From positions 1 through 64,000 of the forward strand of contig NZ_JAPJDL010000024.1 of assembly GCF_026242055.1 (NCBI RefSeq): 64,000 nt of DNA. The letters run 5' to 3'. Made by a program: the position numbers and the translations under genes. Below are positions 17,712 to 26,601 of this stretch, piece by piece. The notes below the pieces were generated by a model. The model had not been told where the DNA came from. It saw only the letters and a program-made list of their open reading frames with translations, and made no database searches. Source of the stretch: Lentzea sp. NEAU-D7. GTDB taxonomy: Bacteria; Actinomycetota; Actinomycetes; Mycobacteriales; Pseudonocardiaceae. Within the stretch, counting starts at the first letter, position 1, and each line of letters starts with the position of its first letter.

Positions 17712-18034
17712 CGAGTCACCCTCAGCCCGAGAAACGCCGCCAGCACAGCACAAACCGGCGTGGCCAGCAGCGCCCACGACCACGACACCGCGTACGACGA
17801 GAACGTCGTGAAGCCGCCCAGCAAGCCGACCCCGAAGAACGCGCGCACCAAAGGCTTCGGCACCAGGCCCATCAGCACGCCGATCAGGAACGACCCCAGC
17901 ACGTTGATGACGAACAACCCCCACGCGCCCGGCACGAACACCGACAGGCCGTAGCGCGCCACACCGCCGAGCCCTCCGCCCAGCGACACCAGCGAGACGA
18001 ACGCCAGCGGACGGTCAGCTCGTGGGCTCGGCAA
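17708..18034 (-). CDS. crcB: Fluoride channel protein CrcB/Fluc (first copy)
   Basis: 108 residues with 'GGLGGVARYGLSVF', 'WGLFVINVLGSFLIG' and 'GLLGGFTTFSSYAV', the pore and filter motifs of Fluc channels. Its 5' end overlaps the 3' end of the MarR gene by 20 bases, so the three genes form one transcription unit. I see no fluoride riboswitch; the regulator may be the MarR protein. Confidence 0.92.
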   Translation of the reverse strand: MPSPRADRPLAFVSLVSLGGGLGGVARYGLSVFVPGAWGLFVINVLGSFLIGVLMGLVPKPLVRAFFGVGLLGGFTTFSSYAVSWSWALLATPVCAVLAAFLGLRVTR

Positions 18035-18458
18035 GGTGCTCCACCAGGTGATCGAGAGCCTTCAACGCGCGCACGACGTCCTCGCGTTCGGACGACTCCA
18101 GCTTGGCCAGTGCGGCACCGATCCGCTTCTCGTGCTCGCGCTGCCAGACGAGCAGCTGTTCGTGTCCACGGGGTGAGACGGACAGTCGCGCTACCCGTCT
18201 GTCCCTGGGGTCTCCGCCGCGGACGACGAGGCCCGAGTCGATCAGTTGGGACACCAGTCCGGACACGGTGTTGGGGGCCAGGCGCAACGCGGCGGCCAGG
18301 TCGCCGACCTTCATCGGCGGGCGCTCCGCGAGGGTCTGCAGCAGCTCTACCTGCGCCATCGGCAGGGATTCCCACGGCCAGTCGGCCCGGATGCTCGTCC
18401 GCAACGCCCGGCGCAGGCGAGTGACGACGTCGGTGAGCGTGCGGGCTTCGTCTGACAT
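18015..18458 (-). CDS. MarR family transcriptional regulator
   Basis: 147 residues with a winged helix: 'AQVELLQTLAERPPMKVGDLAAALRLAPNTVSGLVSQLIDSGLVVRGGDPRDRRVARLSVSPRGHEQL'. Divergent from the MFS gene with a 57-bp intergenic region holding an inverted repeat at 18497-18509, the classic arrangement for a MarR repressor of an efflux pump. Confidence 0.88.
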   Translation of the reverse strand: MSDEARTLTDVVTRLRRALRTSIRADWPWESLPMAQVELLQTLAERPPMKVGDLAAALRLAPNTVSGLVSQLIDSGLVVRGGDPRDRRVARLSVSPRGHEQLLVWQREHEKRIGAALAKLESSEREDVVRALKALDHLVEHLAEPTS

Positions 18459-18496
18459 GCGGAAATCCTACTGAACCTCCGGCAATAGCTCTGTGT

Positions 18497-18509
18497 CAGA
18501 TATAATCTG
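18497..18509. promoter_or_regulatory. Palindromic operator, probable MarR site
   Basis: CAGAT-ATA-ATCTG is a perfect inverted repeat 7 bases before the MFS start and inside the divergent promoter region. It contains the only AT-rich stretch of the interval, so it probably overlaps the -10 element. Confidence 0.6.
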
Positions 18510-18515
18510 TTCACG

Positions 18516-19550
18516 ATGAACTGGTTCGTCACGGAGTCGCCCAGACCGGCGTGGATCGCCCGCCGGTCGTACGCGCCTTGGCTGGTCATAGCGACGGTCT
18601 GCTTCGGCGCGTTCATGGGTCAGCTCGACGCCTCGATCGTCACGCTGGCGTTCCCCGCGATGAGCGCGCACTTCCACGCCGATCCGGAGTGGATCTCGCT
18701 CAGCTACCTGATCACGCTCGTGGCGCTGCTCGTCCCAATGGGCAGGATCGCGGACCGGGTAGGGCGCAAGATCGTCTACATCTACGGGTTCGCGTTGTTC
18801 ACCGGAGCATCCATCGCGTGCGTGTACGCGCCGGGGTTCGACGCGCTCATCGCGGCGCGGATCGCTCAAGCCGTCGGCGCGGCGATGCTGCAGGCGAACA
18901 GCGTCGCGCTGGTGACCACGGCGGTCGCGCCGGAGCAGCGGCGCAGGGCGCTCGGCGTCCAGGCCGCGGCGCAGGCGGCCGGGCTGGCGGCGGGGCCGTT
19001 GCTCGGCGGGTACCTCACCGAGAACTTCGGGTGGCAGGCCGTTTTCGCGATCAACGTGCCCATCGGCGTCGTGGCCCTGGTCGCGGGTCACTACCTGCTC
19101 CCCCGCACGAAGACCGCACGGGACCGGGGAAGGCCGACGTGGCGGGTGCTGCCGGGGCTGGCCGGGGTGCTGCTCACCTACGCCGCCTTGTTCGCGCCGA
19201 TGACGGTGCTGCCGTTCACCATGCAACAACCCCTGGCACGGATAGGGCTCACGGTCGCCGCGTTGCCGATCGGGTTCGCGATCGCGGCGATGTTGCTGAA
19301 CAGGCCCGGCGTCGGGACCGGGGCGCTGGTCACCGCCGTCGCGCTGCTTCTGCCCGTGCCGCAGGTGGTCCAGCTCGTCGTCGCGGGCATCGGGCTCGGG
19401 ATCATCGCGCCGGCCTGCACGAAACGCGTCATGGGTGCGCTGCCGGAAGGCTCGGCGGGGGTCGGGAGCGGGCTGGTCAACGTCGCACGAGGGCTCGGCA
19501 CGGCGCTGGGTGTCGCCGTGGCGACGCTGCTGGTTCACGCTTTCCAGTGA
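18516..19550 (+). CDS. MFS drug efflux transporter (short DHA2-like)
   Basis: 344 residues. The N-terminal half is a typical DHA2 drug/H+ antiporter: 'FMGQLDASIVTLAFPAM', 'WISLSYLITLVALLVPMGRIADRVGRK' (motif A) and 'GPLLGGYLTENFGWQAVFAINVPIG' (motif C). It is about 100 residues shorter than the usual 14-helix members; the middle helices seem compacted, but the reading frame looks intact. The divergent MarR gene and the shared operator suggest ligand-induced export. Confidence 0.83.
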   Translation: MNWFVTESPRPAWIARRSYAPWLVIATVCFGAFMGQLDASIVTLAFPAMSAHFHADPEWISLSYLITLVALLVPMGRIADRVGRKIVYIYGFALFTGASIACVYAPGFDALIAARIAQAVGAAMLQANSVALVTTAVAPEQRRRALGVQAAAQAAGLAAGPLLGGYLTENFGWQAVFAINVPIGVVALVAGHYLLPRTKTARDRGRPTWRVLPGLAGVLLTYAALFAPMTVLPFTMQQPLARIGLTVAALPIGFAIAAMLLNRPGVGTGALVTAVALLLPVPQVVQLVVAGIGLGIIAPACTKRVMGALPEGSAGVGSGLVNVARGLGTALGVAVATLLVHAFQ

Positions 19551-19623
19551 CGGCAGTGGTTCTGCTGCAGCAATGATTCCCATGCCCTGCCGCATCCGTG
19601 TGGCGCCTCGATAGCCTGGGCGC

Positions 19624-20427
19624 ATGTCTGAACGGGTGAGCTGGGTTCCGGAAGGCGTCGACACGGGCAAGCCGAGCGCCGCACGTCTGTACGACTACCT
19701 GCTCGGGGGAGGGCACAACTTCGCGGCCGATCGGGCGCTGGCGGAGAGGTTCCTGCAGGCCCAGCCGAACGCCCGCACGATCGCGCGGCTCAACAGGGCG
19801 TTCCTGCGCCGAGCAGTGCTGTTCATGATCGACGGTGGCATCCGCCAGTTCCTCGACCTCGGTTCCGGCATCCCGACGGTCGGCAACGTGCACGAGATCG
19901 CGCAGAAGGCCGACCCGGAGGTCCGCGTCGTCTACGTGGACTTCGAGGAGGTCGCGGTCGCGCACAGCCAGCTCATCCTGGAGCACGACCCGCGCGCGAC
20001 GATCGTCCAGGAGGACATGACGAGGCCCGCCGCGGTGCTGCGGGCGGCGCGCGACAGCGGCCTCATCGACTTCTCGCAGCCCGTCGGCGTGCTCACGGCC
20101 GGCGTCTTCCACTTCGTGCCGCCGCAGGCCGACCCGAACGCGATCGTGGCGGCGTACCGCGACGCCGTGCCGTCCGGCAGCTACCTCGCGGTCTCGCAGT
20201 TCACCCAGGACCTGCAGCCCGAGGAGATGGCGGGCGTGGTCGAGGTCATGAAGAAGAGCCAGAACCCGATGTACCCGCGCACGAAGAGCGAGATCGAGGC
20301 GCTCTTCGACGGTTTCGAACTGGTGGAGCCCGGCATCGTGCCCACGCCGTTGTGGCGGCCCGAGGTCACGAACACCGACGATCCGGACAAGGCGGGCATC
20401 TACGCGGCCGTGGGCCGCAAGGTCTAG
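19624..20427 (+). CDS. SAM-dependent methyltransferase (Methyltransf_19/DUF574 type)
   Basis: 267 residues. 'GVDTGKPSAARLYDYLLGGGHNFAADRALAERF' is the hallmark N-terminus of this actinobacterial family. 'QFLDLGSGIPTVGNVHEIAQ' is the SAM-binding loop and 'VVYVDFEEVAVAHS' the acidic ribose contact. Members occur in many copies in streptomycete-like genomes; substrates are mostly unknown. Confidence 0.88.
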   Translation: MSERVSWVPEGVDTGKPSAARLYDYLLGGGHNFAADRALAERFLQAQPNARTIARLNRAFLRRAVLFMIDGGIRQFLDLGSGIPTVGNVHEIAQKADPEVRVVYVDFEEVAVAHSQLILEHDPRATIVQEDMTRPAAVLRAARDSGLIDFSQPVGVLTAGVFHFVPPQADPNAIVAAYRDAVPSGSYLAVSQFTQDLQPEEMAGVVEVMKKSQNPMYPRTKSEIEALFDGFELVEPGIVPTPLWRPEVTNTDDPDKAGIYAAVGRKV

Positions 20428-20481
20428 CGGGCCTGTCGTTGTTGGCCGCACGGCGGCGGATCCGTACGCTCTGTGCACAGG

Positions 20482-22455
20482 ATGGAACTTCCTGAACTCG
20501 CCGCCCGCTGGATGCACGCGCTGACCTCCACCGCGTACATCCCGCTGTCCCACGCCGAAATCGAGCAGGCCCTGCTCGATTCGCTGCGCGCTCTGCCGGA
20601 GTCACCCGAATCGGTCGCCCGCCGGCTGGTGTCACTGCACGCGACCGGACCCGACTCGCTGCGGGTCACGATCGAGGTTCTCTCGCCCGCGTTCGAACTA
20701 CCCGTCCTGGCCCGGTTGAGCTCCGCGTACGCGCACGCCATGCGGCTGGACGCGTTCGACCAGCAGGAGCAGATCAAGGTCGCGATCGTGCGGGCCAAGC
20801 AGCGGGTCGAGCGCACGCTGCGGGTCAGCCAGGCCCGGTTCCAGGAGGTGTTCGACTCCGCCGCGCTGGGAATCGTGATCACCGACCTCACCGGCAGGTG
20901 CGTCGAGGCGAACGACACGCTCGCCGAGATCGTGGGGCTCGACTCGGGTGCCGACCTCACCGACCGCGACCTGCGCGACTTCTACCACCCGGAAGACCTG
21001 GCCGCCTTGGGCGCCTCGTACCGGAAGGTGAGCGAGGGGCACGTCGACAGGTTCCGCGACCAGCGCAAGCTGATCCGCGCGGACGGCGAGCCGGTGTGGG
21101 TGCACCTCGTGGTGTCGGTGCTGCGGGACGCGGACGGCCGGCCGACGCACCACGTGACGATGGTCGAGGACATCAGCGAGCTGCACCTGCTGCAGCGCAG
21201 CCTCGACCACCAGCTGCTGCACGACTCGCTCACCGGCCTGTCGAACCGCCAGCACTTCCTCTCCCGGCTGGAACGGCGGCTCGACGGCGGCCCGATCACG
21301 CTGTACCACCTGGGCCTGGACGCGTTCTCGGTCGTCAACAACGGCCTGGGCCACGAGACCGGTGACAAGCTCCTCAAGATCGTCGCGCACCGCCTGGGCG
21401 AGCTCGCCGCCGCGAAGGACGCCGTGCTGGCGCGCGTCGGCGGTGACGAGTTCGCGTTGATGACGGTCTCGGACAACGTCACCTCGACCATCGAGGAGAT
21501 CCAGGAAGCACTCGGCGAACCGACCTTTGTGGACGATCACGGCCTCGCGCTGTCGGTGAGCGTCGGCGTGGTGGACCGGCCGCCCGCGTTCGCGACCGCC
21601 GCCGAGCTGATGCGGTGCGCCAACGCGGCGCTGCGCCAGGCGAAGGCGCGGGGCAAGCGGCAGTGGGCCCTGCACGACCCGCACGACGACGCCCGCCGCC
21701 GCGGCAGGTACGCGCTGGCCGCGTCGATGCCGGGCGCGTGGGAGCACGGCGAGGTCGAGATCGTCTACGCGCCGGTGCACGACCTGGAGACCCAGGAGGT
21801 GCTCGGCGCCGTCGCCCGCCTGCACTGGGACGACCTGAGCCACAACGACACGATGGCGCTGGCCGACTCCACGGGGCTGTCGCTGCCGATCGGCCGCTGG
21901 CTGTTGCGGGAGGCGTGCGTGCAGGCCGCGAGATGGGTCGAGGAGTTCGGTGACGGAGCGCCCACGCTGCACCTCGTGCTGGGCGCCCTGCAGTCCCGCG
22001 ACGAGGACCTGGTGGCCGACGTCAAGCGGGCGCTCGACGACACGGGGCTTCCGCCGGAACGGCTGCGGATCGCGCTGGACATCTCGTCGGTGCTGGCCGG
22101 CGACGACAACGCCCTGGTGCTGCACGACAGCGGCGTCGTCACGGCGCTGGACGGGTTCCGCGGCGGCCACGACGAACTGGCGGTGCTGACCGAGGTACCG
22201 GTCCGCTCGGTGATCACCCGCGCGCCCGCTCCGAGGCCGGATTCGCCGCTGCACCAGGCGATGCGCGCCCTCATCGAGACCGTGCACGGCTTCGGCGTGC
22301 GGTTCGGCGTCGACGAGGTGCACACCCCCGAGGACGCCGAGCACTGGCGGCGGGCGGGCGCGGACGGCGTGATCGGGCTGCTGCCCGCCCTGCCCGCGGC
22401 CGAGGTCACCGAGCTCCTGGCTACAGCTGCTTCACCGCGGCCAGAAGCTTCGTGA
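20482..22455 (+). CDS. PAS-GGDEF-degenerate EAL signalling protein
   Basis: 657 residues: an N-terminal helical sensor-like region (1-115), a PAS domain (about 118-232, 'FQEVFDSAALGIVITDLTGRCVEANDTL'), a GGDEF domain (about 235-395) with intact catalytic 'RVGGDEFALM', and an EAL-like domain (405-650). The EAL signature is lost ('GAVARLHW' in place of EAL-x-RW), and the 'DDFGTG' and later metal residues are missing ('LDGFRGG'). It should therefore make, but not degrade, cyclic di-GMP. No RxxD inhibitory site precedes GGDEF. The ATG at 20482 is used; a GTG at 20473 is equally possible. Its 3' end overlaps pntB by 35 bases. Confidence 0.85.
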   Translation: MELPELAARWMHALTSTAYIPLSHAEIEQALLDSLRALPESPESVARRLVSLHATGPDSLRVTIEVLSPAFELPVLARLSSAYAHAMRLDAFDQQEQIKVAIVRAKQRVERTLRVSQARFQEVFDSAALGIVITDLTGRCVEANDTLAEIVGLDSGADLTDRDLRDFYHPEDLAALGASYRKVSEGHVDRFRDQRKLIRADGEPVWVHLVVSVLRDADGRPTHHVTMVEDISELHLLQRSLDHQLLHDSLTGLSNRQHFLSRLERRLDGGPITLYHLGLDAFSVVNNGLGHETGDKLLKIVAHRLGELAAAKDAVLARVGGDEFALMTVSDNVTSTIEEIQEALGEPTFVDDHGLALSVSVGVVDRPPAFATAAELMRCANAALRQAKARGKRQWALHDPHDDARRRGRYALAASMPGAWEHGEVEIVYAPVHDLETQEVLGAVARLHWDDLSHNDTMALADSTGLSLPIGRWLLREACVQAARWVEEFGDGAPTLHLVLGALQSRDEDLVADVKRALDDTGLPPERLRIALDISSVLAGDDNALVLHDSGVVTALDGFRGGHDELAVLTEVPVRSVITRAPAPRPDSPLHQAMRALIETVHGFGVRFGVDEVHTPEDAEHWRRAGADGVIGLLPALPAAEVTELLATAASPRPEAS

Positions 22456-23779
22456 GCGAGTCCTTCGCGTCACCGAACAACAGCGTCGTCTTCGGGTTGT
22501 ACAGCAGCTCGTTGTCCACGCCCGCGAACCCCGGCCGCATCGACCGCTTCATGAACACCACGGACTTCGCGCGGTCCACGTCGAAGATCGGCATGCCGTA
22601 GATCGGGCTCGACGGCTCGTCCCGCGCGCCCGGGTTCACCACGTCGTTCGCCCCGACGACCACGGCCACGTCGACCGACGTGATGCCGGGGTTGACGTCG
22701 TCGAGCTCCTTGAGCTGCTCGTACGGCACGTCCGCCTCGGCCAGCAGCACGTTCATGTGGCCCGGCATCCGCCCCGCCACTGGATGGATCCCGTACGCCA
22801 CGGACACCCCGCGCCGTTCGAGCTGCGCCACGAGCTCACGCACCGCGTGCTGCGCCTGCGCGACGGCGAGGCCGTACCCCGGCACGACGACCACGTTGTT
22901 CGCGTACCCCAGCAGGATCGCGACGTCCTCGACCGTGCCCGACTTGACCGTGCGCTGCTCTTCCCCTTGCGCCACAGCGGTGGTCGCCTTGAACGCGCCG
23001 AACAGGATGTTGGCGAGCGACCGTCCCATCGCCTGCGCCATCAGCCGGGTCAGGATGGTGCCGGACGCGCCGACGAGCGTGCCCGCGACGATCAGCAGCG
23101 TGTTCGCCAGCACGTAACCCGACGCGGCGACCGCGAGACCGGTGAACGCGTTGAGCAGCGAGATGGCGATCGGCACGTCCGCGCCACCGACCGGCAGCAC
23201 GAACAGCACGCCGAGGGCCAGCCCGACGACCGCCAGCAGCCACAGCAGCAACCCGTTCGGCACCGCCATCGTCACCGCGCACAGGGCGACCGACGACGCG
23301 GCGGCCGCGATCGCGAGCTGCTGCCCGGCGGGCAAAAGCACCGGGCGGGTGGTCATCAGCTCCTGCAGCTTCAGGAACGTGACCACGGAACCGGAGAAGC
23401 TGACCGAGCCGATCAGCACCGTCAGCACGGTCGCGAGCCGGAACAGGACAGTCGTGTCCGGTACCGCGAAGAACTCGGCCAGTGCCACCAGAGCCGCCGC
23501 GGCGCCACCGACTCCGTTGAACAGCGCCACCATCTGCGGGATGGCCGTCATCTTCACCGACCGCGCGGCGGGGATGCCGACCGCGACACCGAGTGCGACG
23601 GCGACCAGGATCCACAGTCCGTTGTGGACGACGCCGTGGACGTACGCGGTGACGACGGCGACCAGCATGCCGAACGCGCCGATGAAGTTGCCGTAGCGCG
23701 CGTATTTGGGCGAGCTCAGGCCTTTCAGCGCCAGGACGAAGCACACCGACGCGACGAGGTACATCAGCTGGACCGTCAC
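22421..23779 (-). CDS. pntB: NAD(P) transhydrogenase subunit beta
   Basis: 452 residues: about eight membrane helices (1-250), then the NADP(H)-binding domain III, with 'VVVPGYGLAVAQAQHAVREL' (nucleotide loop), 'GIHPVAGRMPGHMNVLLAEADVPY' and 'VVVGANDVVNPGA'. It couples proton entry to NADPH formation from NADH. Last gene of a three-gene operon with four-base overlaps. Confidence 0.95.
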   Translation of the reverse strand: MTVQLMYLVASVCFVLALKGLSSPKYARYGNFIGAFGMLVAVVTAYVHGVVHNGLWILVAVALGVAVGIPAARSVKMTAIPQMVALFNGVGGAAAALVALAEFFAVPDTTVLFRLATVLTVLIGSVSFSGSVVTFLKLQELMTTRPVLLPAGQQLAIAAAASSVALCAVTMAVPNGLLLWLLAVVGLALGVLFVLPVGGADVPIAISLLNAFTGLAVAASGYVLANTLLIVAGTLVGASGTILTRLMAQAMGRSLANILFGAFKATTAVAQGEEQRTVKSGTVEDVAILLGYANNVVVVPGYGLAVAQAQHAVRELVAQLERRGVSVAYGIHPVAGRMPGHMNVLLAEADVPYEQLKELDDVNPGITSVDVAVVVGANDVVNPGARDEPSSPIYGMPIFDVDRAKSVVFMKRSMRPGFAGVDNELLYNPKTTLLFGDAKDSLTKLLAAVKQL

Positions 23780-24042
23780 CTCTTGAACATCTCCAGCATC
23801 CGGTCGGTCACCACGAACCCGCCGACGACGTTGACCGTGGCCAGGAAGACCGCGATCAGCCCCAGAACCAGTTCCAGGGTGCTCTCGGCGGACCCCGTGA
23901 TCAGGATCGCGCCGACGAGGATCACGCCGTGGATGGCGTTCGCACCGGACATCAGCGGCGTGTGCAGGATCGTGGACACCTTCGAGACCACCTCGAAGCC
24001 CACGAACACGGCCAGCACGAAGATCGTCAGCAGGTCGATCAC
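23776..24042 (-). CDS. pntA: NAD(P) transhydrogenase subunit alpha, membrane part
   Basis: 88 residues, three membrane helices ('LLTIFVLAVFVGFEVVSKV', 'GVILVGAILIT', 'FLATVNVVGGFVVTDRMLEMF'). It is the separate alpha-2 polypeptide of the split-alpha type enzyme. It overlaps both neighbours by four bases. Confidence 0.93.
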   Translation of the reverse strand: MIDLLTIFVLAVFVGFEVVSKVSTILHTPLMSGANAIHGVILVGAILITGSAESTLELVLGLIAVFLATVNVVGGFVVTDRMLEMFKR

Positions 24043-25145
24043 GGCAACTCCTTGCGGATCCGGCCGTCGTGGGTGAGGCAGCAGCCGTCGAGCACCTCGT
24101 CCGAGAGGTCCGGCACGACCGAGCCGTCCGCGATCATGAGCTTGAGCAGGTTCAACACGTTGCGCGAGTAGAGCTTGCTGGCGTGCACCGGCATGGACGA
24201 CGGCAGGTTCAGCGCGCCGTGCACGAGCACGTCGCCGACCCAGATCTCCTGGCCCGCGACGGAACCGGCGTAGTTGCCACCGGACTCCGCGGCCAGGTCG
24301 ACCACGACGGAGCCGGGCGCCATGGCCTTGAGCATGTCCGTCGTGACGAGCACCGGGGCCTTGCGGCCGGGGATGGCGGCCGTGGTGATCACGACGTCTG
24401 ACGCCGCCACGTGCTCGCCGATGAGTTCCCGCTGGCGTTCCAGGAACTCCTCGGACTGCGCGGAGGCGTAGACGCCGGACTGCGTCTCGAGTTCGAGCTC
24501 GATGAACTTCGCGCCGAGGCTGCGGACCTCCTCGCCCGCGGCCTTGCGCACGTCGTACGCCTCGACGACGGCGCCCAGCCTGCGTGCGGTGGCGATGGCC
24601 TGCAGGCCCGCCACGCCGGCGCCGAGCACCAGCACCTTCGCCGGCGGCACGGTGCCGGCGGCGGTGGTGAACATGGGCAGGAAGCGCGGTAGTCGTTCGG
24701 CGGCGACCAGGACGGCACGGTAGCCGGCGACCAGCGCCTGGGAGGACAGGGCGTCCGCGCTCTGGGCACGGGTCACGCGGGGCAGCAGGTCGAAGCTGAA
24801 CGACGTGACGTTCCGCCGCGCATAGACGTCGAGAAGTTCCCGCTCGCCTTGGGGCTGCAGGAAGCTGATGGTGATGGCGCCCGGTTTCAACGCGGAGGCC
24901 TGGGCGGTGGTCAACGGCTGCACGGACACGACGACGTCGGACTCCGGCGTCGGGTCCTCGAGCGCCACCACGGCCCCTGCCGCGCGGTACGCGGCGTCGA
25001 GGGCGTGGGCGTGACGCCCGGCGCCTTCCTGTACGTGCACGGTCAGTCCAGCGTCGACCAGCGACGACACCGTTTCCGGTACGCAGGCGACTCGGCGCTC
25101 GGCGGGCCGCGACTCTGCGGGGGTTCCCACTCTCACCGTACGCAC
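24039..25145 (-). CDS. pntA: NAD(P) transhydrogenase subunit alpha, NAD-binding part
   Basis: 368 residues of the alanine dehydrogenase/PNT fold: 'RRVACVPETVSSLVDAGLTVHVQEGAG' at the N-terminus, then the NAD loop 'KVLVLGAGVAGLQAIATARRLGAVVEAYDVR'. It supplies the NAD(H) site of the proton-pumping enzyme. The start is a GTG at 25145, with another in frame 9 bases downstream. The nitric oxide synthase gene, which needs NADPH, lies just upstream on the same strand with 98 bases between. Confidence 0.94.
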   Translation of the reverse strand: MRTVRVGTPAESRPAERRVACVPETVSSLVDAGLTVHVQEGAGRHAHALDAAYRAAGAVVALEDPTPESDVVVSVQPLTTAQASALKPGAITISFLQPQGERELLDVYARRNVTSFSFDLLPRVTRAQSADALSSQALVAGYRAVLVAAERLPRFLPMFTTAAGTVPPAKVLVLGAGVAGLQAIATARRLGAVVEAYDVRKAAGEEVRSLGAKFIELELETQSGVYASAQSEEFLERQRELIGEHVAASDVVITTAAIPGRKAPVLVTTDMLKAMAPGSVVVDLAAESGGNYAGSVAGQEIWVGDVLVHGALNLPSSMPVHASKLYSRNVLNLLKLMIADGSVVPDLSDEVLDGCCLTHDGRIRKELP

Positions 25146-25243
25146 GTTACGCGATCAAAGGTGACCTGGGCCGCATCACAGTTGCCAGAGCACACCGGAC
25201 CGGCGGACCCGGCCGCCGCCGCGGCCGGGGCGAGCACCGCGGA

Positions 25244-26419
25244 TCAGTGGGACACAGGACATCCGGAGGGCTCGGCCGAGGGGAAGAAGTTCGGCAGCAG
25301 CTCCTCCGTGTCGTAGTAGCGGTGGTAGACCGGTGTCAGCCCGCCCGACACGGGTGGCACGATCCAGGACCAGTCCGCGGGGCAGGTGCGTCCGGCGGCC
25401 TCCTCCTTCTCCAGGTGCGTCAGGAACCTCTGCGACTCCGTGTGGTGGTCCGTGATCGTGACCCCGGCCTCCGCGAACGAGTGCAGGACGGCGCGGTTGA
25501 GCTCCACCAGAGCTCGGTCGCGCCACAACGTCGCCTCCGACGACATGTCCAGGCCCATTCGCTTGGCGAGGTACGGCAGCAGGTCGTAGCGGTCGTGGTC
25601 GGCCAGGTTGCGGGCGCCGATCTCGGTGCCCATGTACCAGCCGTTGAACGGCGCGGACGGGTAGTCGATCCCGCCGATGCGCAGGCGCATGTTGCTGATG
25701 GCGGGGACGGCGTGCCACTTCACGCCGAGCGCCTTCAGCCACGGGAAGTCCGGGTGGGACAACGGGACTTCCAGCACGTCGTCGGCGGGGATCTCGACGA
25801 GCGCGGGTTCCTGGCCCTTGCAGGACACCATGAGCGGCAGCACGTCGAACGGGCCACGTGTGGACGGCGGCTGCCAGCCTCGCTTCAACGCGAGGTCGGT
25901 GAGGGCGAGGTTGCGCGCGTCGCCGAGCACTCCGCCGTCGGAGCCGCGGTAGGCGGCGTAGCGGATGATCTGCTCGTTGACGATCCGCGGCGCGTCCATG
26001 CCCGGCTCTGCGGGGGCGAAGATCGTGATGACGGGCCGGATCTTGCCCTTGTTGGTGGCGACGCGGAGGTGCTCGACGCACTGTTCGGCCACTTCGGCGG
26101 GAGCGGACAGCTCCCGCTGGTCGCGCACTTTCAAGCTCCGCCAGTAGAGGCGTCCGATGCAGCGGGAACTGTTGCGCCAGGCCACCCTGGCACCGAAGGT
26201 CAGTTCGGCGGTGGTGTGGCGGTAGGTACCGGTCGCGGCGATCTCCGCGTGCACTTCGGCCAGCCTGGCCTCGACGGGACCGAGGTCCGGGTTCTCGGTG
26301 TGGTGCTGCCGGACGAAGTCCTCAGCCTCGGCGATGTCGATCTCGCCGGTGTTCTCGACCTGCGCCGAGGGAAGCGCCGTGAGGGAACGGGGCATCACGT
26401 CAGTCGGGACGGGGGTCAT
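25244..26419 (-). CDS. nos: Bacterial nitric oxide synthase oxygenase
   Basis: 391 residues, oxygenase domain only, as usual in bacteria. The heme-binding motif is 'WRNSSRCIGR' (proximal Cys about residue 87), the arginine-binding region contains 'NGWYMGTEIGARNL' with the substrate Glu, and the pterin/dimer region is 'CPADWSWIVPPVSGGLTPVYHRYY'. It makes NO from L-arginine using reductase partners encoded elsewhere. In Streptomyces such enzymes feed a nitrating P450 or protect against oxidative and antibiotic stress. Two P450 genes lie 3.5-11 kb away but neither is next to it. The neighbouring transhydrogenase could supply NADPH. Confidence 0.95.
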   Translation of the reverse strand: MTPVPTDVMPRSLTALPSAQVENTGEIDIAEAEDFVRQHHTENPDLGPVEARLAEVHAEIAATGTYRHTTAELTFGARVAWRNSSRCIGRLYWRSLKVRDQRELSAPAEVAEQCVEHLRVATNKGKIRPVITIFAPAEPGMDAPRIVNEQIIRYAAYRGSDGGVLGDARNLALTDLALKRGWQPPSTRGPFDVLPLMVSCKGQEPALVEIPADDVLEVPLSHPDFPWLKALGVKWHAVPAISNMRLRIGGIDYPSAPFNGWYMGTEIGARNLADHDRYDLLPYLAKRMGLDMSSEATLWRDRALVELNRAVLHSFAEAGVTITDHHTESQRFLTHLEKEEAAGRTCPADWSWIVPPVSGGLTPVYHRYYDTEELLPNFFPSAEPSGCPVSH

Positions 26420-26601
26420 GGCGAGGCACCGTAGTTGCGCTTTCGTGGAGTAGGAACCGCCTGTCGCGCTACGCCATCTGGATCACTGGACCGCGTCCGA
26501 CACGCTCAGCAAGTACTTGATCCTACAACCGGGTGACAAAGGGCGCGACAAAGGGTGGTTCTGGACCGTTATCGCGCCGACACCAAACATTGACCGGTGA
26601 T

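Noticed and set aside
17373-17924. 183-residue version of the second CrcB protein
   Set aside because: The extra N-terminus overlaps the first crcB and has no membrane character; the GTGA overlap at 17708-17711 sets the start.
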